Both the position numbers and the translations under genes were made by a program. A stretch of 64,000 nucleotides of DNA. Source: Rhyacophila brunnea. Lineage: Eukaryota; Arthropoda; Insecta; Trichoptera; Rhyacophilidae. Location: assembly GCA_022495005.1 (NCBI GenBank), contig JAGYXB010000056.1, positions 1,550,001 to 1,614,000 on the forward strand, written 5' to 3'. Shown here piece by piece: positions 10,117 through 23,144 of this stretch (the first letter of the stretch is position 1; each line of letters begins with the position of its first letter). The notes beneath the pieces are model-generated. The model was given only the letters and a program-made list of their open reading frames with translations, made no database searches and was not told where the DNA came from.

Positions 10117-10398
10117 CCGGAATACATATTTTTTTCTCCGAAATAGCTTATTATCTTACCGTGTCTAGCATATGTGTGTCAATGGGGGTTTGCAACACTG
10201 TCTAGTGTAGACGTCACTTGCGCTTTTTCTAGATGCCTTCCATAATGTACCTACTAGTTTGAATAATATTGAACCAACTCGTTATATTTCCAAAAAAATG
10301 ATATATGTGAATCGGTGTGATGGTTTGGTCTCATTTTTTTTGTGGTAGGTATATTAATACACAATACCTTTAGGATGTGGATTGTATGATTAACAATT

Positions 10399-10866
10399 GG
10401 GTGGTTCACAATAATTATGGATCAAGTCCAATTTTCATAAAATTCAATTGTTTTGTTTTAGTGGCTGGTTGATAAAACAGATTTCTATATTGTGTGTTAA
10501 TATTACAATCGTAGCTCTTCAATTTTCCGCATAAATGGCAATACTAGTATTGATAAGACATCAAATTAAATGTGAGTCATGTCCATTTCGACAGTTTCTT
10601 CAGCAGTAGGTATTTGCTAACATTAATTTGCTAATATTAATAAAACCTGAATATAATAAGTACTTTATGTTTCGACTATTTATTTAAATTGATCCATGTG
10701 CTATCAAAATATGCTAAGTATAATTTATAATATGAAATAATGAAAGTAAAAAATATGAAAACATTCATGAATTTTACAAAAGGAGTTTTAACTTTAGGTC
10801 CAAATATCTCAGGTTCTATTTTGATGGACTTGATCATACATCATACATAATTATTGTGAACCACCC
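10399..10866. mobile_element. TIR element, family S
   Basis: Termini GGGTGGTTCACAATAATTAT at the left and the inverted copy at the right, with AATT on both outer sides as a possible TSD. About 468 bp, AT-rich inside, no ORF. Single copy in this window; superfamily not assigned. Confidence 0.7.
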
Positions 10867-10870
10867 AATT

Positions 10871-13800
10871 ATCACACATTTACTAGCTGATATAAGACAT
10901 AATATATTTTTAATTTATTTACTCGAAACTCCAACCGTAAACATTTTTTTACATATTAAGTAGGTACATAATATTATAAGGAGACAAGTCTTTCTCTGGA
11001 CTGTTTAAAAAATACCGTACTTAGTGCAGTTGTTAGCATTAAGCTTCTGGCTTAAACATACATAAAATTTCAGTATTTTATGATTACTATGTAGGTACCT
11101 ACTACAGGGAGTCTCCTGCGCCTGTTTGATAGACCGCTACTGCCTCTTTAATATTATAACTCCCCATGAGTCGAACCTTTTCACGTGTCAATTAAAACCA
11201 AGGACTTATTAAACCGATCCTCCCCCTCCCCTCGACCACTTCCCCCTCAAACTTATCACATCAGTCTACTCGCGAAATATCATATGAATCAAAAACGAAA
11301 GCTACACAGGAACACTCACTTAATCCATAAAATTATTAAACTTTCATAATATTATTAAAATTTCTATCCAGTATTTACTTAAAGTAGAACAAGATCAAGA
11401 TAACTTTACTATTGAGTTAACTATTGAAACACTATTGAGATACCTACTACAGTACAATTTACTAATTACTTAGGTGTTATTCAACATTATAATAATTGTG
11501 AGCTTCTGTCATCCTAGTGTAGGACGTACGTTATGTTAATATTTTTTTTACGAGAAATAGTTGTTAGCATCAAACATATTATATTGAAAGAGCAACATAT
11601 TATATTTTTCTCAGCCGCGGATCGAACCCAATCATGTCGGGTGTTATCCTTTAGCCGGCTCTCAGATCTAAACTTGCTTCGTTTGCCGCACAGCCATAAA
11701 TAAAATCTTTTTGGAACGTCGATCAAATGTTGCTTATTATGAAGATCACGCACATCATATACCTAGCGACAGTCGCGCGTAACCTCTAGAAATGTAAATA
11801 TATGATTGCCCAATTTGTGGGTGTGCGTATGCATTCTGGCGTTTTCGACTCGCAGCCCGAGATGCATGCAATTCGTTGATAGTAACACCAGATGTTTTTT
11901 TAAACTAAAAAGTCGCATTCGACTAATCTGCGGAGTTCCCTTTTCTCCAGAAAAATGTGTTTTGTGAATAACGATGACGTCACATCGACGTATTCGACAT
12001 GTTGCAGACGAGATGAGTTTTGATGTGCGAGCCGGCTTAGTTTTGAATAATTTGAATTTATAACCATATTTTGAATGAGTACCTAACAGTGAATTATATT
12101 ACCTGGTCCGGAATTATATGTGTGCAGGAAGTCTAGCTCGGTACAAATATGTTTCTGAGGTGTTCCATCTTCTAAATATCTAAATTATGTACTTTCCATA
12201 ATCTGACGATTTTGAGTTTAAAAAATCTTTGCAGTACAAACTGTTGCTGTATTTTAATGCTCTGGCAGGTTATATTGCAGATGCCAAATGTCACAAGGGT
12301 GCCTTCAAAACTTACATAACACATTAACATACTACTTACATGAAAAAGAGCCTTAAAATCAGACAATTCGTGTTGATTGGAAAATGTTGAAACATTAAAT
12401 GTAAGAATTATCATAATAAGTATATATTATTGGTCTAAAATCTTTAATTTTATTTATTGGTTTTTTTGAAAATAAATAATAAAAATTATCCATATAACCT
12501 TAGACCTCTTGCGTCAACATGAGTAGCTGTAAAATTTATACATTTGTAGATATTAACGGATTAATTTATGAATAAAAATATTTTTTTTTGAGCAAGCTAG
12601 CTTTGACACACGGAGTCAATTTCCGACATATTATATTTAAATGTTAACGGCTGACCACAGTGAAGTACGTTTTTATATTTATTTGACAAAACAAATTAAA
12701 AATAATTTATACAATGGCTTGGGTGTATCTTATGACTGTGTAGGTATTGTGATATATTGTATTATAAACAGATCACGTGTTTTGTTTATAGTATGTACTT
12801 ACTATAATAATATTATCTAACTAGGTATATGTAATACAATCACATATTATAATATAATTTTAATAATTATCTATAAGTATTCGTTTCAGAAAAAGGTATA
12901 TTTAATCAAAATGATTTTAGTATTCTGTCGAGTTATACTTATAACATTACAATAATTATTGATAAAACAATTACGTTAGAAAGGTGCTCAACATTTTTTG
13001 AGTCGCAATTCCCTCTTATAAAAGTCAAGTAACCAGCGACGTTCTCTCACTTTGTCTATGATTTAGATTTAGATGTCATTTCGTAAGAATTAAATTTAAT
13101 TTCACGTTACCACTTTTCCTATAGATTATTTATCAATCATCACATTTTTATCCACAGTGATAATCTCTATTTGCTTAAGTACCTACTTACTCACATTATT
13201 ATAATACTTCTTCTACTTTTGTGACTGTTTATTTGTGGATATTGGTATTATTGTTAATAGTATGCCGTGACGGTTATATATAACGCAAATGACACAATAA
13301 ATTCGTCATAAGATTTAAAAGGAAGAATCTAACAGTCTAACTCTAACATATAGAATAAATTAATAATGTAAACCAAAATCTTAAATGTACCTATTTATTA
13401 TTTAGTCAAATAAAAATATATCAATTAGATAGTAGTAGATTTGGTTTAACATTTATTTTATCAGACATTGAATACCTATGTAAACAGTGAAAAGTAATTT
13501 GATTATTTATTTATTATACGAATACTAACGTGAAGGAAAAATGAGAATATATTTTTAATTATTTTTATGAAAAAAAAATGTATTTATGTAGTTTAGTACC
13601 TATTTTAATATGTTAAATTTGTAAACAAGATGCATATTTACGAAAAAGCAATGCAAATAAGACTAAATTTTATACAAATAAAAAAATGGTTTTAATTTAA
13701 TTTTTTTATCTTTGGGACATCAAAATCAGCTAGTGCGTCGGGCCTACACTACCATAAATGCGACACTGCCTGTATGTACATATCGGTTGACGAGATCATT

Positions 13801-14835
13801 CGTGTGTCACACAAATAATACGTAAAAAGACAATTTGATTTTATATAAAATAAATATATGTCATTATTAAATCCGGTCCGGAGAAGGAAATTCGACAAAT
13901 TGTTATTCAAATGTTGAGACACATGATTAGAAATGATTTTTTATGCAAGTATTGAAATTTGCGTCATAGTCAAGATATTTAGTGACCTACTAGAAAACAT
14001 TTACATCCCCTTGGGGGTCAATAATCACTCATATTACAATGTAGATACAGTTATTTGATTTAAACAAATTCACTTACTTACATTTACAAAATAATAGCAG
14101 ACACAAATATCAACGAAGTACGAATAAGGTGGTTTAGGAGTGTTATGTTATTTTTCAAAAATATAGTGTAAATAAAATGTCAATGGTGACATAATTACCT
14201 TTGCACTGCGTAAATCCATAATATTTTCATCTTGAAGTTTATATATTAGTATTATATATTATTAGTATATCTATGATAAATTGAATTTTCTTCATGACCA
14301 TCATGGATTATTCGAATTTTAAATAAATGTCAACATATTTCACGGTTCACAGACTCACAGGTAAATTGACATTTATTTAAATATTATGCCAAAAAAAAAA
14401 AATGTTTCTATTCTAATAGTTTTTCTTTAAAATCTCTGGTTCATAATGTTGGCGCATGCCGTGTGTCTTCAATGAGTTAGCTACTCGTAAAAACCAAGGA
14501 TTAACTTAAACAATAGAAAAAAATCTGTCGATCTATAAACAGCTTTAAGTTACTTTTCTTCTGAGGCAATAAATTTATATAGCCGTATCAAGCTCTATAA
14601 ATTTTAAGCTGCACACCAATACACGGCATTGCATAGAATGGAACCATCCCACAAAAAACATAGTAGGTTTTGCAATATATATTTAGCACATTTTCTAAAT
14701 ATTATGAAGTATGCTTCAATATTTATGGGTATTTATAAATAATACTTTAGGCCAATTTGAATAATTTACATACAATCTATTAGGTACATTTGAAATTAAA
14801 ATATTACGTTAACAGTGTAAGTGTAAAACATCAAG
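10871..14835. other. AT-rich intergenic or intronic stretch
   Basis: No supported gene. Only short chance ORFs, homopolymers and dispersed ATATTATAAT-type words are present. A weak antisense tRNA-like B box lies at 11611-11662, and a less AT-rich patch is at 11820-12045. Neither shows coding structure. Confidence 0.5.
11611..11662 (-). repeat. Weak tRNA-like (SINE) fragment
   Basis: On the minus strand GGGTTCGATCCGCGG fits a Pol III B box. No acceptor stem and no clear A box. Probably a decayed SINE head. Confidence 0.3.
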
Positions 14836-14839
14836 CATA

Positions 14840-14945
14840 GCGGCCCTCGTAGTCCAATGCGTAAGACCTACCTATCTATTGGTTTGTCATCCGAGGGCTT
14901 CGGTTTTGATTCTTGGTGAGGTCACCATACATAAATATAATATAT
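14840..14945 (+). mobile_element. tRNA-derived SINE fragment, diverged S1-like
   Basis: GGCCCTCGTAGTCCAATGCGTAAGACC followed by GGTTTTGATTCTTGGTGAGG resembles A and B boxes of the S1 family (copies at 1055 and 50218), with the same spacing to a GAGG(T/A)CACxATA tail. Diverged and truncated. Confidence 0.5.
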
Positions 14946-15480
14946 TGTTAATGTTATTAGGAAACCTAGAATGTCATCTTCAATCTCTGGAAAATACGTC
15001 GACAAGAGTTGTCATGTGGCGGTGTTATTTATAGTCAAAAATCAAAAACAAATCTTATTTTAAATTACTATCCTGTAAAGTAGAAACTTTGGTATACTTA
15101 GGTAGACTAGATAATTATTATATTATGAATAAAATTACATTCATATGTGGTACTTATAATATATATTCAATATTTATTGAAATTTATTTGCGTAGTGTCA
15201 TGCCTAGTCCAAACAAAGATACTTTGTAAAAATAAACTTTGTATAAAAATTGTTAAAAAGTTGTATAAAAACTGTTTTAATTGTAAAAAATATTTTATAA
15301 AAACAATTAAAATTTTTATATATTTTTTTTTGTATTCCGACGCGGAAGGATAACATTTTTAACCATATTATATATTATGACTGGTGGTACTATATAGCAT
15401 TTTAACTAATATAAGTAAAGCATAAATAAGAGCATAAATAATACTCAAATAGGTAGATAAATATTATGAGTACCTATGCT

Positions 15481-15820
15481 CAGCGACGACCCGTGGGGGT
15501 AGGCAGATTGAGCGTCGCTTGGAGGCGGCAGTTACTCGAAAGGCGGCAAATCAAAGAGAATCATTTGGTATATATAGAAATAGCTAAGTAAGCTGAGTAT
15601 CTACTTAATACTTTGATTGGAAACAAAATGTATTAATTAACATAAAAGGTTTAATAGCACTTTTTCGTCGGGTTCGCTATGTCTAGTTTACTTCCGTTGC
15701 CCTTCGATGTTCTTGGTGACCAGAAACGACACGAACACGGATGATAAAAAATATTGTATACAAAATAGGGCGGCATTATGACCCTGCGCAGGGGCGGCAT
15801 TTTGTCTAGGGACGTCACTG
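15481..15820. mobile_element. hAT-like MITE, family J, copy J2
   Basis: A 340-bp element. The left end is CAGCGACGACCCGTGGGGG; the right end, inverted, is CAGTGACGTCCCTAGAC. A perfect 8-bp TSD CCTATGCT lies at 15473-15480 and 15821-15828. It shares GTGGGGGTAGGCAGATT and GGCGGCA words with J1 but has a different-length interior. No ORF. Confidence 0.88.
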
Positions 15821-15828
15821 CCTATGCT

Positions 15829-18240
15829 GTAATTGTAAATATTACCAACAGTAATCGTGATACTGGAAAATTCTCAATTTTAGAAACATAATTATTCAAT
15901 TTTTGTGTATTTAACTAATTTTAAACAAAGTTTGGGTTGGTTCCTTCCTTCGTAACGAGATAAAATTAAGTATAGAAAAACCAATAAGTATGTACGCTTT
16001 TCTAGCAAATCTGATTCTTAGTGTAATGTGCAGTAAAGGTGAAAGTTGTATGTCATTGCTGTCCGTTAATCGCATTTAATGACCAGATTTGAGGCACAAC
16101 GTGCAATAAAATAGCCCATAAAAAACATGTTTTAACATCCATCTGATAATCAATCCAACACATCATAATTTTAGCGTTCTCTCATTGATGTTTTATCAAC
16201 TTGCCGAGAGATTTTGATCTTTACAGCATGTGTGATTAGAAACGTTTTTAGTTTGCGTTGTGGTGGCGGTGATTTAAGGATTTTACAGGCGATTCGGTTG
16301 AAAGTGTTACGCACGCTACTGTGAATTGTGCACTGCGCATTAAAATGTTGAAGTTATAAAAATTAAATCAATAAAACGCCTCAAAAATGTTTTTACTTAT
16401 TAAATTTAATATTATATTATTTTCAGGAATATGCCTCCTTCAAGTTCATTAGGTACTCGTGATAAATGGTTGCAATTAGAAAAAGACGAAGAATTTATCT
16501 AGCTATACAAAACGACATCAGTCGAGAAGTATCTAAGTAAAATAATACAATTGTACAGTCAAACAAATTATAATACAGTTTACATAAGAAGACACTAGAT
16601 CAAAACTCTTTTCAAAGAGAACAAAAATAAAACTCTACGGCGGCGCTCTTTATAGTGGACTGTAATTCTTGTATGATTGTGATGGTGGATGTGGATGCTG
16701 GGGGAGAGGGCGGGTTACACGGGAGTTAGTCCAGGCACTAACCTTATTGATGTTCAGCTGTCTGGCTGAAGCTGGTCCTTGGCGCATTTAATTCAATTAA
16801 ACCCTGCGTAAACCAAGCCATAATAATAATTATTGTAAGCACTTGTACACTGTATTACATATTATTAATTTAGTTATCTAGGTATGTGAATTTAGTATTT
16901 AATAGTTTTACGTCATTTTAGGACAAAGACAATTTGGGAGGAACGATTATTTAATTGCTGCTTGATTGAAAGATTTGATATCGACTAATCATGATAAATT
17001 CGAGTGATGAATGGATATTTAGTTATCGTCTGAGATCGTCAGTTCTGTGTTATGTTGATATATGTTAGTATAAGCATATAGGTAGATACTATGGAATAAA
17101 TACATTTTTGAGATTTTGTATGTTTAAATCAATATTGAAAAAAAAAAATTTATTATATTTAATTGTCTAACCTCTCTCTCCTCTCTTAATGATAATTGTG
17201 TGAGTAAAAATAGATTACTAAGTAAAAGTAAAAATGTGTAAAATTTAAATTCTAATCATGAAAATCACTTTATTTTAAGTATAATGGAATAATATTGTTG
17301 TGGGAAATTCATTAAAGAGGATGAATACTAAATTATAATACTTTAATCCTGAACCGCTCATAATATAATATTGATTGAATTTTGAAATATTCACACTATC
17401 AAACTGATAACAATAGAATACTCCATCAGTGGCGTTCACGCAAATATTACGATACTTTGTACGTTGCAAACCAGCGCTTCTCAAACTGTTACGAAACACT
17501 TATTATTTTACAAACAATAGGTATTTCTATATAGGTACTTGACTGTGTGCAAACTAGTAAAAAATCCAGAGCTTTCTACAGATTCTACAAGAAAATCAAG
17601 ACAGGCACGTGACTTCTAGACCATTCTTGGAGAAGGAATACTAAAATATTAAAACGGAAGTAAATATGGTTAATTAGCCTGGCACAAAGAGAGAGACAAG
17701 ATAATTTATATTAATATTTTACAAGAGAAGAGAAGGAATCAAAAAAATATGAAACAAAACTCTTTAAAAAAGTTATTGCTATATATTAGTGATTTATAAA
17801 AGATGTTGTATAAAAACGCTTATCAATTTTAATAATATTCTAATATTATTACATGAACCGTAGTCCAGGAGCTAAGACAATATCTCCTTATTACGTGGGT
17901 TGGTTCAAATCCCTTTGGTGGGTCAAATTATTTTATGGTTGTTTTTTTTAATCATTATATTTGTTTAAATGAGCAGTTGTTTAATAAGCAATTTTTGTAA
18001 CAAAGCTTAATTATATTCACACTACGGAGGTCTAAATGCTTAGTCTTACATAAGACGTTGAGTTATCGTTCATTTGGCGTAATATTTCTTAAAATTAAAA
18101 TATAAACTGTATTAACAGTGAAATTCAGTCAAAGATATTAAAAAACTTTCTAGTATAGACACAAAGCTTAAACGCATGGAAGTGAGGCAGAAAAGAACCT
18201 ATTAAAACTTAGATTTTTAATAAAAACTTAAAAAACAATC
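15829..18240. other. AT-rich stretch without a supported gene
   Basis: Only chance ORFs. One SINE-like head at 17855-17945 and two words resembling the family D core near 16790-16830 (CCCTGCGTAAACCAAGCCAT) were seen. Confidence 0.45.
17855..17945 (+). repeat. tRNA-like SINE head
   Basis: ACCGTAGTCCAGGAGCTAAG and GGTTGGTTCAAATCCC fit A and B boxes at tRNA spacing. No acceptor stem pairing. Confidence 0.4.
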
Positions 18241-18357
18241 TACGGCCCAGTGTTAACTATTTTTTTTTTGCATAAAATAGTGGCACTTACGTCGAACTGG
18301 AGCTTTTTTAAGCGATTTTCACAGAAGGCTCTATCATATTATTGCATACTGTTTTTT

Positions 18358-18488
18358 AATGTGTGTTTCGTTCCAGAGTATGGACCTAATAGATTGAGCT
18401 AACATCCATTTCTAGTAAAAACAAAAATCTGTTAGCACAACTTCCACTCTATGGAGGCCCATATAATGGATCTTCTTAGTATCTGACA
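18358..18488 (+). repeat. Family W repeat, copy 2
   Basis: Matches 3866-4003 and the inverted copy at 31016-31112: GAGTATGGACCTAATAGATT, AAACAAAAATCTGTTA, GAGGCCCATAT. No coding potential. Confidence 0.65.
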
Positions 18489-18927
18489 TGGCTAAATAAA
18501 CTAATTCACTATGCTCATGGTAGTTTTAGAAACGCTGCTACAAGCAATCCCGAATAGCCTCAGGCGCCTATCGCGGAGTATCAGTGATGCAAAACAATGC
18601 AAAAAACCCTGAACCGGAACGCGGAGGCAATTTTTTTCACTCGTCTGTCAATTGGAAAAAAGCGATTAACAATTCACGGAATCACTCGTGTCAATAGGTA
18701 AGTACTTACGACACTTCTAGGATCGATTTGAATTTATTTTATGTGATTTATTTTTGAATTTTGTGGGTCAATCTGTTAACTTGGCGTGGTACTTACAGTA
18801 TTTGGTATAGTAGAGAATAATAGTGTCGACTTGAATTTAACAGTGGCGTAAAAATAAGTGTGGTTTTATTAAATATATTCAAATGACTGCACTACGTAAT
18901 GTTGCATTTTTATTTGATAAGAAAACA

Positions 18928-19090
18928 AAGGCCCCTTACGCACTGTCGACTGGTCTCCGCAACCATGGTTGCCAGCAACCAGAAAGTGTGACTGGTCACC
19001 GCAACCACGTGCGAAAATGCTAATTTCTTCTCTTCGTGGTTGCTGTTTACTTGATTGCCAGAGACTGGTTGACAGTGCGTAATGGGGCTT
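18928..19090. mobile_element. Short MITE, family P (label only)
   Basis: About 163 bp with TIRs AAGGCCCCTTACGCACTGTC and, inverted, AAGCCCCATTACGCACTGTC, continuing imperfectly inward (ACTGGTCTC). The interior has repeated ACTGGT and GCAACCA words. TSD not clear. The label P here is not the P-element superfamily. Confidence 0.75.
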
Positions 19091-19980
19091 AGATTATAAG
19101 CAACAAAATATTCTTAATCATTCATCTTTAAGTATTTAAATTATTTGTAGCCGTGAGCTTTTATTCTGCATTTGTCCAAACTTTTGTAAACTCATTTTAC
19201 TATAATTCAAAATATAATATGGAAGTTGTTATCTAATCTCTTCGAACCTTGATATTGAAAAAAAAAATCACACGGTTAAGAAATTTAATGAAAAATGTAT
19301 ATTTTCTTATCTTCAATGCAATCCTCAGACCCTCATATATTTTCATAATTCATATTTCGTCAAATAAAAACATTTGCACCAAATTGAAAAAAGCCAAGAC
19401 CATCATTTTCTGGACATTCTGTTTACCAATGACGACGATATTTCAACAACAATATTATTTAATTTTTGTTATTAAAGAAAACAGTTAGTACATTGATTAT
19501 AACCATATAATAATATATAAAAATAGATTAAAGAAAAGATATTGCAAACAGAAAAGTTTTCATATATTATAATATAGTTACAAACCTAACAAGGTAGAAC
19601 GTAAGAGAGTAAAAAGAACATAAAATTTAAACAAAAAATGCAATTAAAGTGTTATTTCAAATTCCGTTAATATTGGCGACCAGATTCTATAATTTTAATT
19701 TTAATTTTAATCAAGGTATTAACAACATAGGTATATTTTACTTCCCTCGATCTCTATACACGGCTCCAGCAGGTCCCCAAATTTTAAGTTTAATGTACTT
19801 GCACGTGCAAATTTGTTTTTATTAATGGCGACTGTACACGTGCATAGATTTACTGGCATCAATAGTGTATTTTTTAACACTATCGCGATAATAACTGTTT
19901 ACTTGTAGAAGTGCTGACCGTCTCTCCAATCTCATTCTTTAATCGTAATCGAGACGCAATGTTGTTATTGTATGGTGCTA
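19091..19980. other. AT-rich stretch, nothing supported
   Basis: No gene or repeat could be supported here. Confidence 0.45.
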
Positions 19981-19984
19981 TTTG

Positions 19985-20236
19985 ACAGTTCAAGACAGGT
20001 CCGTGGTTAATCGGTAAACGTCAAAACGTTCTGTATGCTGTAGTTCATATTTCTTCCGGCAAGTTTGCCACTATCGTTGTACCGCATATGCGCACCGCCA
20101 TGAAAGTACCAATTATTGCGTGAAAATTCAGAAGCTTCTGGACATTTTTGATCCGTGGATGCAATTTTGCAAAATGTACTATAATAATATTATGTACGTG
20201 TTTACACGTGCATATTCTTGTTATGGCCATGTATTT
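19985..20236 (+). repeat. Family V repeat, copy 1
   Basis: Aligns with the reverse complement of 60335-60560 through AATCGGTAAACGTCAAAACG, CAGAAGCTTCTG-ACxTTTTT, ATGCAAT and GTGTTTACACG. Copy 2 has a 70-codon open frame; this copy has stops in the same frame. Nature unknown. Confidence 0.5.
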
Positions 20237-20472
20237 TATTATAATGTTTGAGGCTTTCACGGTTGTTTTTTTATCGCAATAAATTTTTGGGTTTCCACCG
20301 TGTGTACTTATTCCTTCTTTCCTCGACGTATCGGGGTCGTTGCATGGGCCATTATCAAGAGATGATATGTTTTATGATGAAGTGTAGTGTATGTATATGA
20401 ATGTAAACGTTGTTCTAAGAATGTCAAAAGGAATACGATTAGGTAAGAGCAAACATTGCTCAGAGTAATGTG

Positions 20473-20664
20473 TCAATCGTTACGACCAGAGATACCGGAT
20501 CGAATATTGGATTTTGTTGATAGTGCCGGAAGCCATGACGTTTTTAACCGTAATCCAACATCCCTATTAATATTTTCAAGGTTTCTATGGATTTCGATGG
20601 CCTCCTTTACCAATCGTGCAAAATATCCTTCATTCCGACCCAATACGTGTAGCCGTGTATAATT
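20473..20664 (-). pseudogene. Penelope-like (GIY-YIG) element C-terminal remnant
   Basis: Reading the minus strand from after a TAA (20665-20667) to a TGA gives 63 residues containing EGYFARLVKEAIEIHRN, then ENINRDVGLRLKTSW and a trailing PAL. The pattern (R/K)EAIEI-x-N-x-N(I/F)NRDxGxxLxxxW is typical of the C-terminal GIY-YIG endonuclease region of Penelope-like retroelements in insects. That is family knowledge, with no search behind it. No reverse transcriptase part is visible nearby, so this is a truncated fragment. The + strand ORF here is its shadow. Confidence 0.55.
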
Positions 20665-20667
20665 TTA

Positions 20668-21290
20668 CTAAATCTTGTATTTTATTGAGGTACATAAAAC
20701 AGTAGTTTAATTAAATCTTACAGTATAATTGGCCGCTTTCATCAATTTTTATAATATATTAGATTTGTTCTTCATTTTAATTATTTTCTTGATTAAATAT
20801 TTTAAATAGGTGTACGTTACTGTTTGAAAAAGTTCAAAAATGCGAAAAAGCTGTCACGCGTCGATCGGAATGAAAATTGGACGCGAAACGACGTTAAATG
20901 ATACATAAAAAAAGTCAGAAGGTTGCTTAATACCAATCCATTGTCTGTGACAAACGTAACAGTAGCCAAAATAAAATGATTGCACTGGATGCCAAGAGTT
21001 TACGTTGGCTTACGACACTAAAAATTCGTATTATTTTTAATCGTTTCTTATAATATAATAACAAAAGTTCAGTTTTAATATTGTTTTGACACTGTTAAAT
21101 AATGTAATAAATAAAAAATAAATAATTTAATTCTATTCTAATTCTAACTATTCTAACAGATGGAGAGTACAGTCATATTAGTGTTTTATCTGGAAATAAT
21201 ACTCTCAAAGAAGAGGCCGCCATCTTGGAAAACGGCATCTGAATTTTTGATCATTTAAAACAGAGAAGGTACAGAGTTAATTAAAATGTG
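20668..21290. other. AT-rich stretch, nothing supported
   Basis: No gene or repeat could be supported here. Confidence 0.4.
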
Positions 21291-21298
21291 GCTACCTC

Positions 21299-21588
21299 AG
21301 AACTGATTAGTAAATATAATTCCGATATGCTATATTTAATACGCTACATTTTGACGCAGGGTTTTGAATGTGCGAGTGTCCTACAAAATGAAGCACGCAT
21401 TAAGGATGTGCAATAGTGTATGTAATACTTCAATATTAAATGAGCGTCAATGCATGTCAGTATTCGACGTATGACGTATTCTTGACACGTGTTTAAGTTT
21501 ATTCCGTATTCTTCCGCACTCGAAATCGGTTGCCTGCTACTTCTTACCTGTTAGGTATTTCAGTTCCCAATATTTCTGAGTTCCCTGG
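21299..21588 (+). repeat. Family L repeat, copy 1
   Basis: About 290 bp aligning with 25910-26224: TGTCCTACAAAATGAAGCAC, GTGCAATAGTGT, CGTATTCTTGACACGTGT and TATTTCTGAGTTCCCTGG. No TIR found and no conserved ORF. Confidence 0.75.
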
Positions 21589-22113
21589 TGGCTAAAATAA
21601 TTAAAGTTACTACAATAAATTAAAATTAATATCCAAATTGAAAATTTAAAATTAATGTGCCGATATTGAGATATGGGTCTGCCATTTTCCAAGATGGTGA
21701 CCATGTCACATCATGTGCGAATGTTGGGCACTAGCAATATTATGCATTATGCGGAGCCTCCGTTTTAGGGATAAAATTTCAGGTAGGGGTTATTTTAAAA
21801 TGGAAAATGAAGAAAATAAACAGCCCCATCTTAGTAATGATTTATCATGTTAAATATTTGGGTTTCCTTTATCATCATCATTAACCAGATTCGACCAACT
21901 GTTAAAACATAAATAAAAGTCTCTAACTATAACCACTTCTTAGTAAAGTTCATAATTCTGCGGATTTTAGGGCAGTCCTGTAGTAGGTAGTATGTGACGT
22001 TATTTGCACAGTGGTTATTCATTCGCCGATCGACATATTCGGCTCATTGCCAGCAAAGCGACTTCTGCAATAAGGTATTTTCAAAAGTATTATTTGTGGA
22101 TTTATGTCCGTCC

Positions 22114-22320
22114 GTTATTGGCCGTCCAAGAAGGAGATGGGCTGACGCCGTAGAAGTGGACTGGCTTCGTATAGGAAGACCCGGTAACTGGAGAAGTGTG
22201 GCGAGAGACCGAAGTGAGTGGAGAGCGGTTGTGGAGGAGGCCAAATCCCACCCCGGGATGAAGCGCCTTGGAAAGAGGAAGATTTGTGGATTTATGCTAT
22301 GCAGGCGTATATGGTCCTAA
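22114..22320 (+). pseudogene. RTE-like LINE polymerase C-terminal tail
   Basis: The frame reads GRPRRRWADAVEVD, then WLRIGRPGNWRSVARDRS and EWRAVVEEAKSHPGM. The GRPxxRWxDxVxxDxxxxGxxNWxxxAxDRxxWRxxVEEAK pattern is the hallmark C-terminus of RTE-type (and related) LINE reverse transcriptases. The reverse transcriptase core is missing upstream, so the fragment is 5'-truncated. The frame continues about 12 codons past this region to a stop at 22318-22320. GC-rich against the flanks. Confidence 0.6.
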
Positions 22321-22324
22321 AGAT

Positions 22325-22710
22325 TGCAATAATACATTAATAAGAAGCACAATAATAAATTTGCAAACATTCTCTTGATAGACTAAGCCCACTTTAACCA
22401 TTCAACGATCGCGAATTGATTCTGCACGAAAATGTTAAATCAACGTAGGTACAGATCGAAGAGTATACAGGTATCAACCTATAGGTATATTTTCTTGCTG
22501 TAAATCATGGCGTTTTATTAGCGTTGCGATAAATCTTTTTTTGAGTGTTCGCAGAACGATTGAAAATATTTCACGCCCTGGATGGTTGGTACTGGTTGAT
22601 GGTTTGGATGCGATTAATATTTTGATTGCGTCATATTCTGATAATGCAGTGACCTATATTGACCTTTCGTCAGTATTATAAAATTACTATATAAATAGTT
22701 ATATTATATC
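22325..22710. other. Stretch without a supported feature
   Basis: AT-rich, no ORF or repeat recognised. Confidence 0.4.
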
Positions 22711-22713
22711 GTG

Positions 22714-23140
22714 TCCAGAAACTTGTACGTATGCAGTTCGCCGTATCAAAATTCACCGTGAAATATTGTATCGGAAATATGATATGGCCGTATATTAAAG
22801 ACCGTTCAACCTCCTTGGGTCGTATAGTACTGACATAAAATTGATGTCTAAATAAAACACGGTTCTTGTCGGTTTACAACTTACAGGAAGCCAGCAGCAA
22901 ACAAATTTTGAAAATAGCCGATATACTAAATTATTTGTTAGATTATGTTTTCACGCTTGAATTAATGATTTATGCCAAAATCAGCTATGAAAATTGAATT
23001 AATGTTCATATTGAATTTAATAAAATTGGAGACCGTAGATTTAGTATACGCCATATGGTAATCTCTTTCAGATAAGAAAGCTTATGGCGACCTGTGCCAC
23101 GGTGAAATGATTTACGTACAATGTACACGTAACCACATTA
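22714..23140 (+). repeat. Family F repeat, copy 2
   Basis: Full-length relative of 59-450: GAAACTTGTACGTATGCAGT, GTATATTAAAGACCGT, GAAGCCAGCAGC, AAATCAGCTATGAAAATTG and TGTGCCACGGTGAAATG. The central TTAGG run has decayed here. Confidence 0.8.
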
Positions 23141-23144
23141 TATG

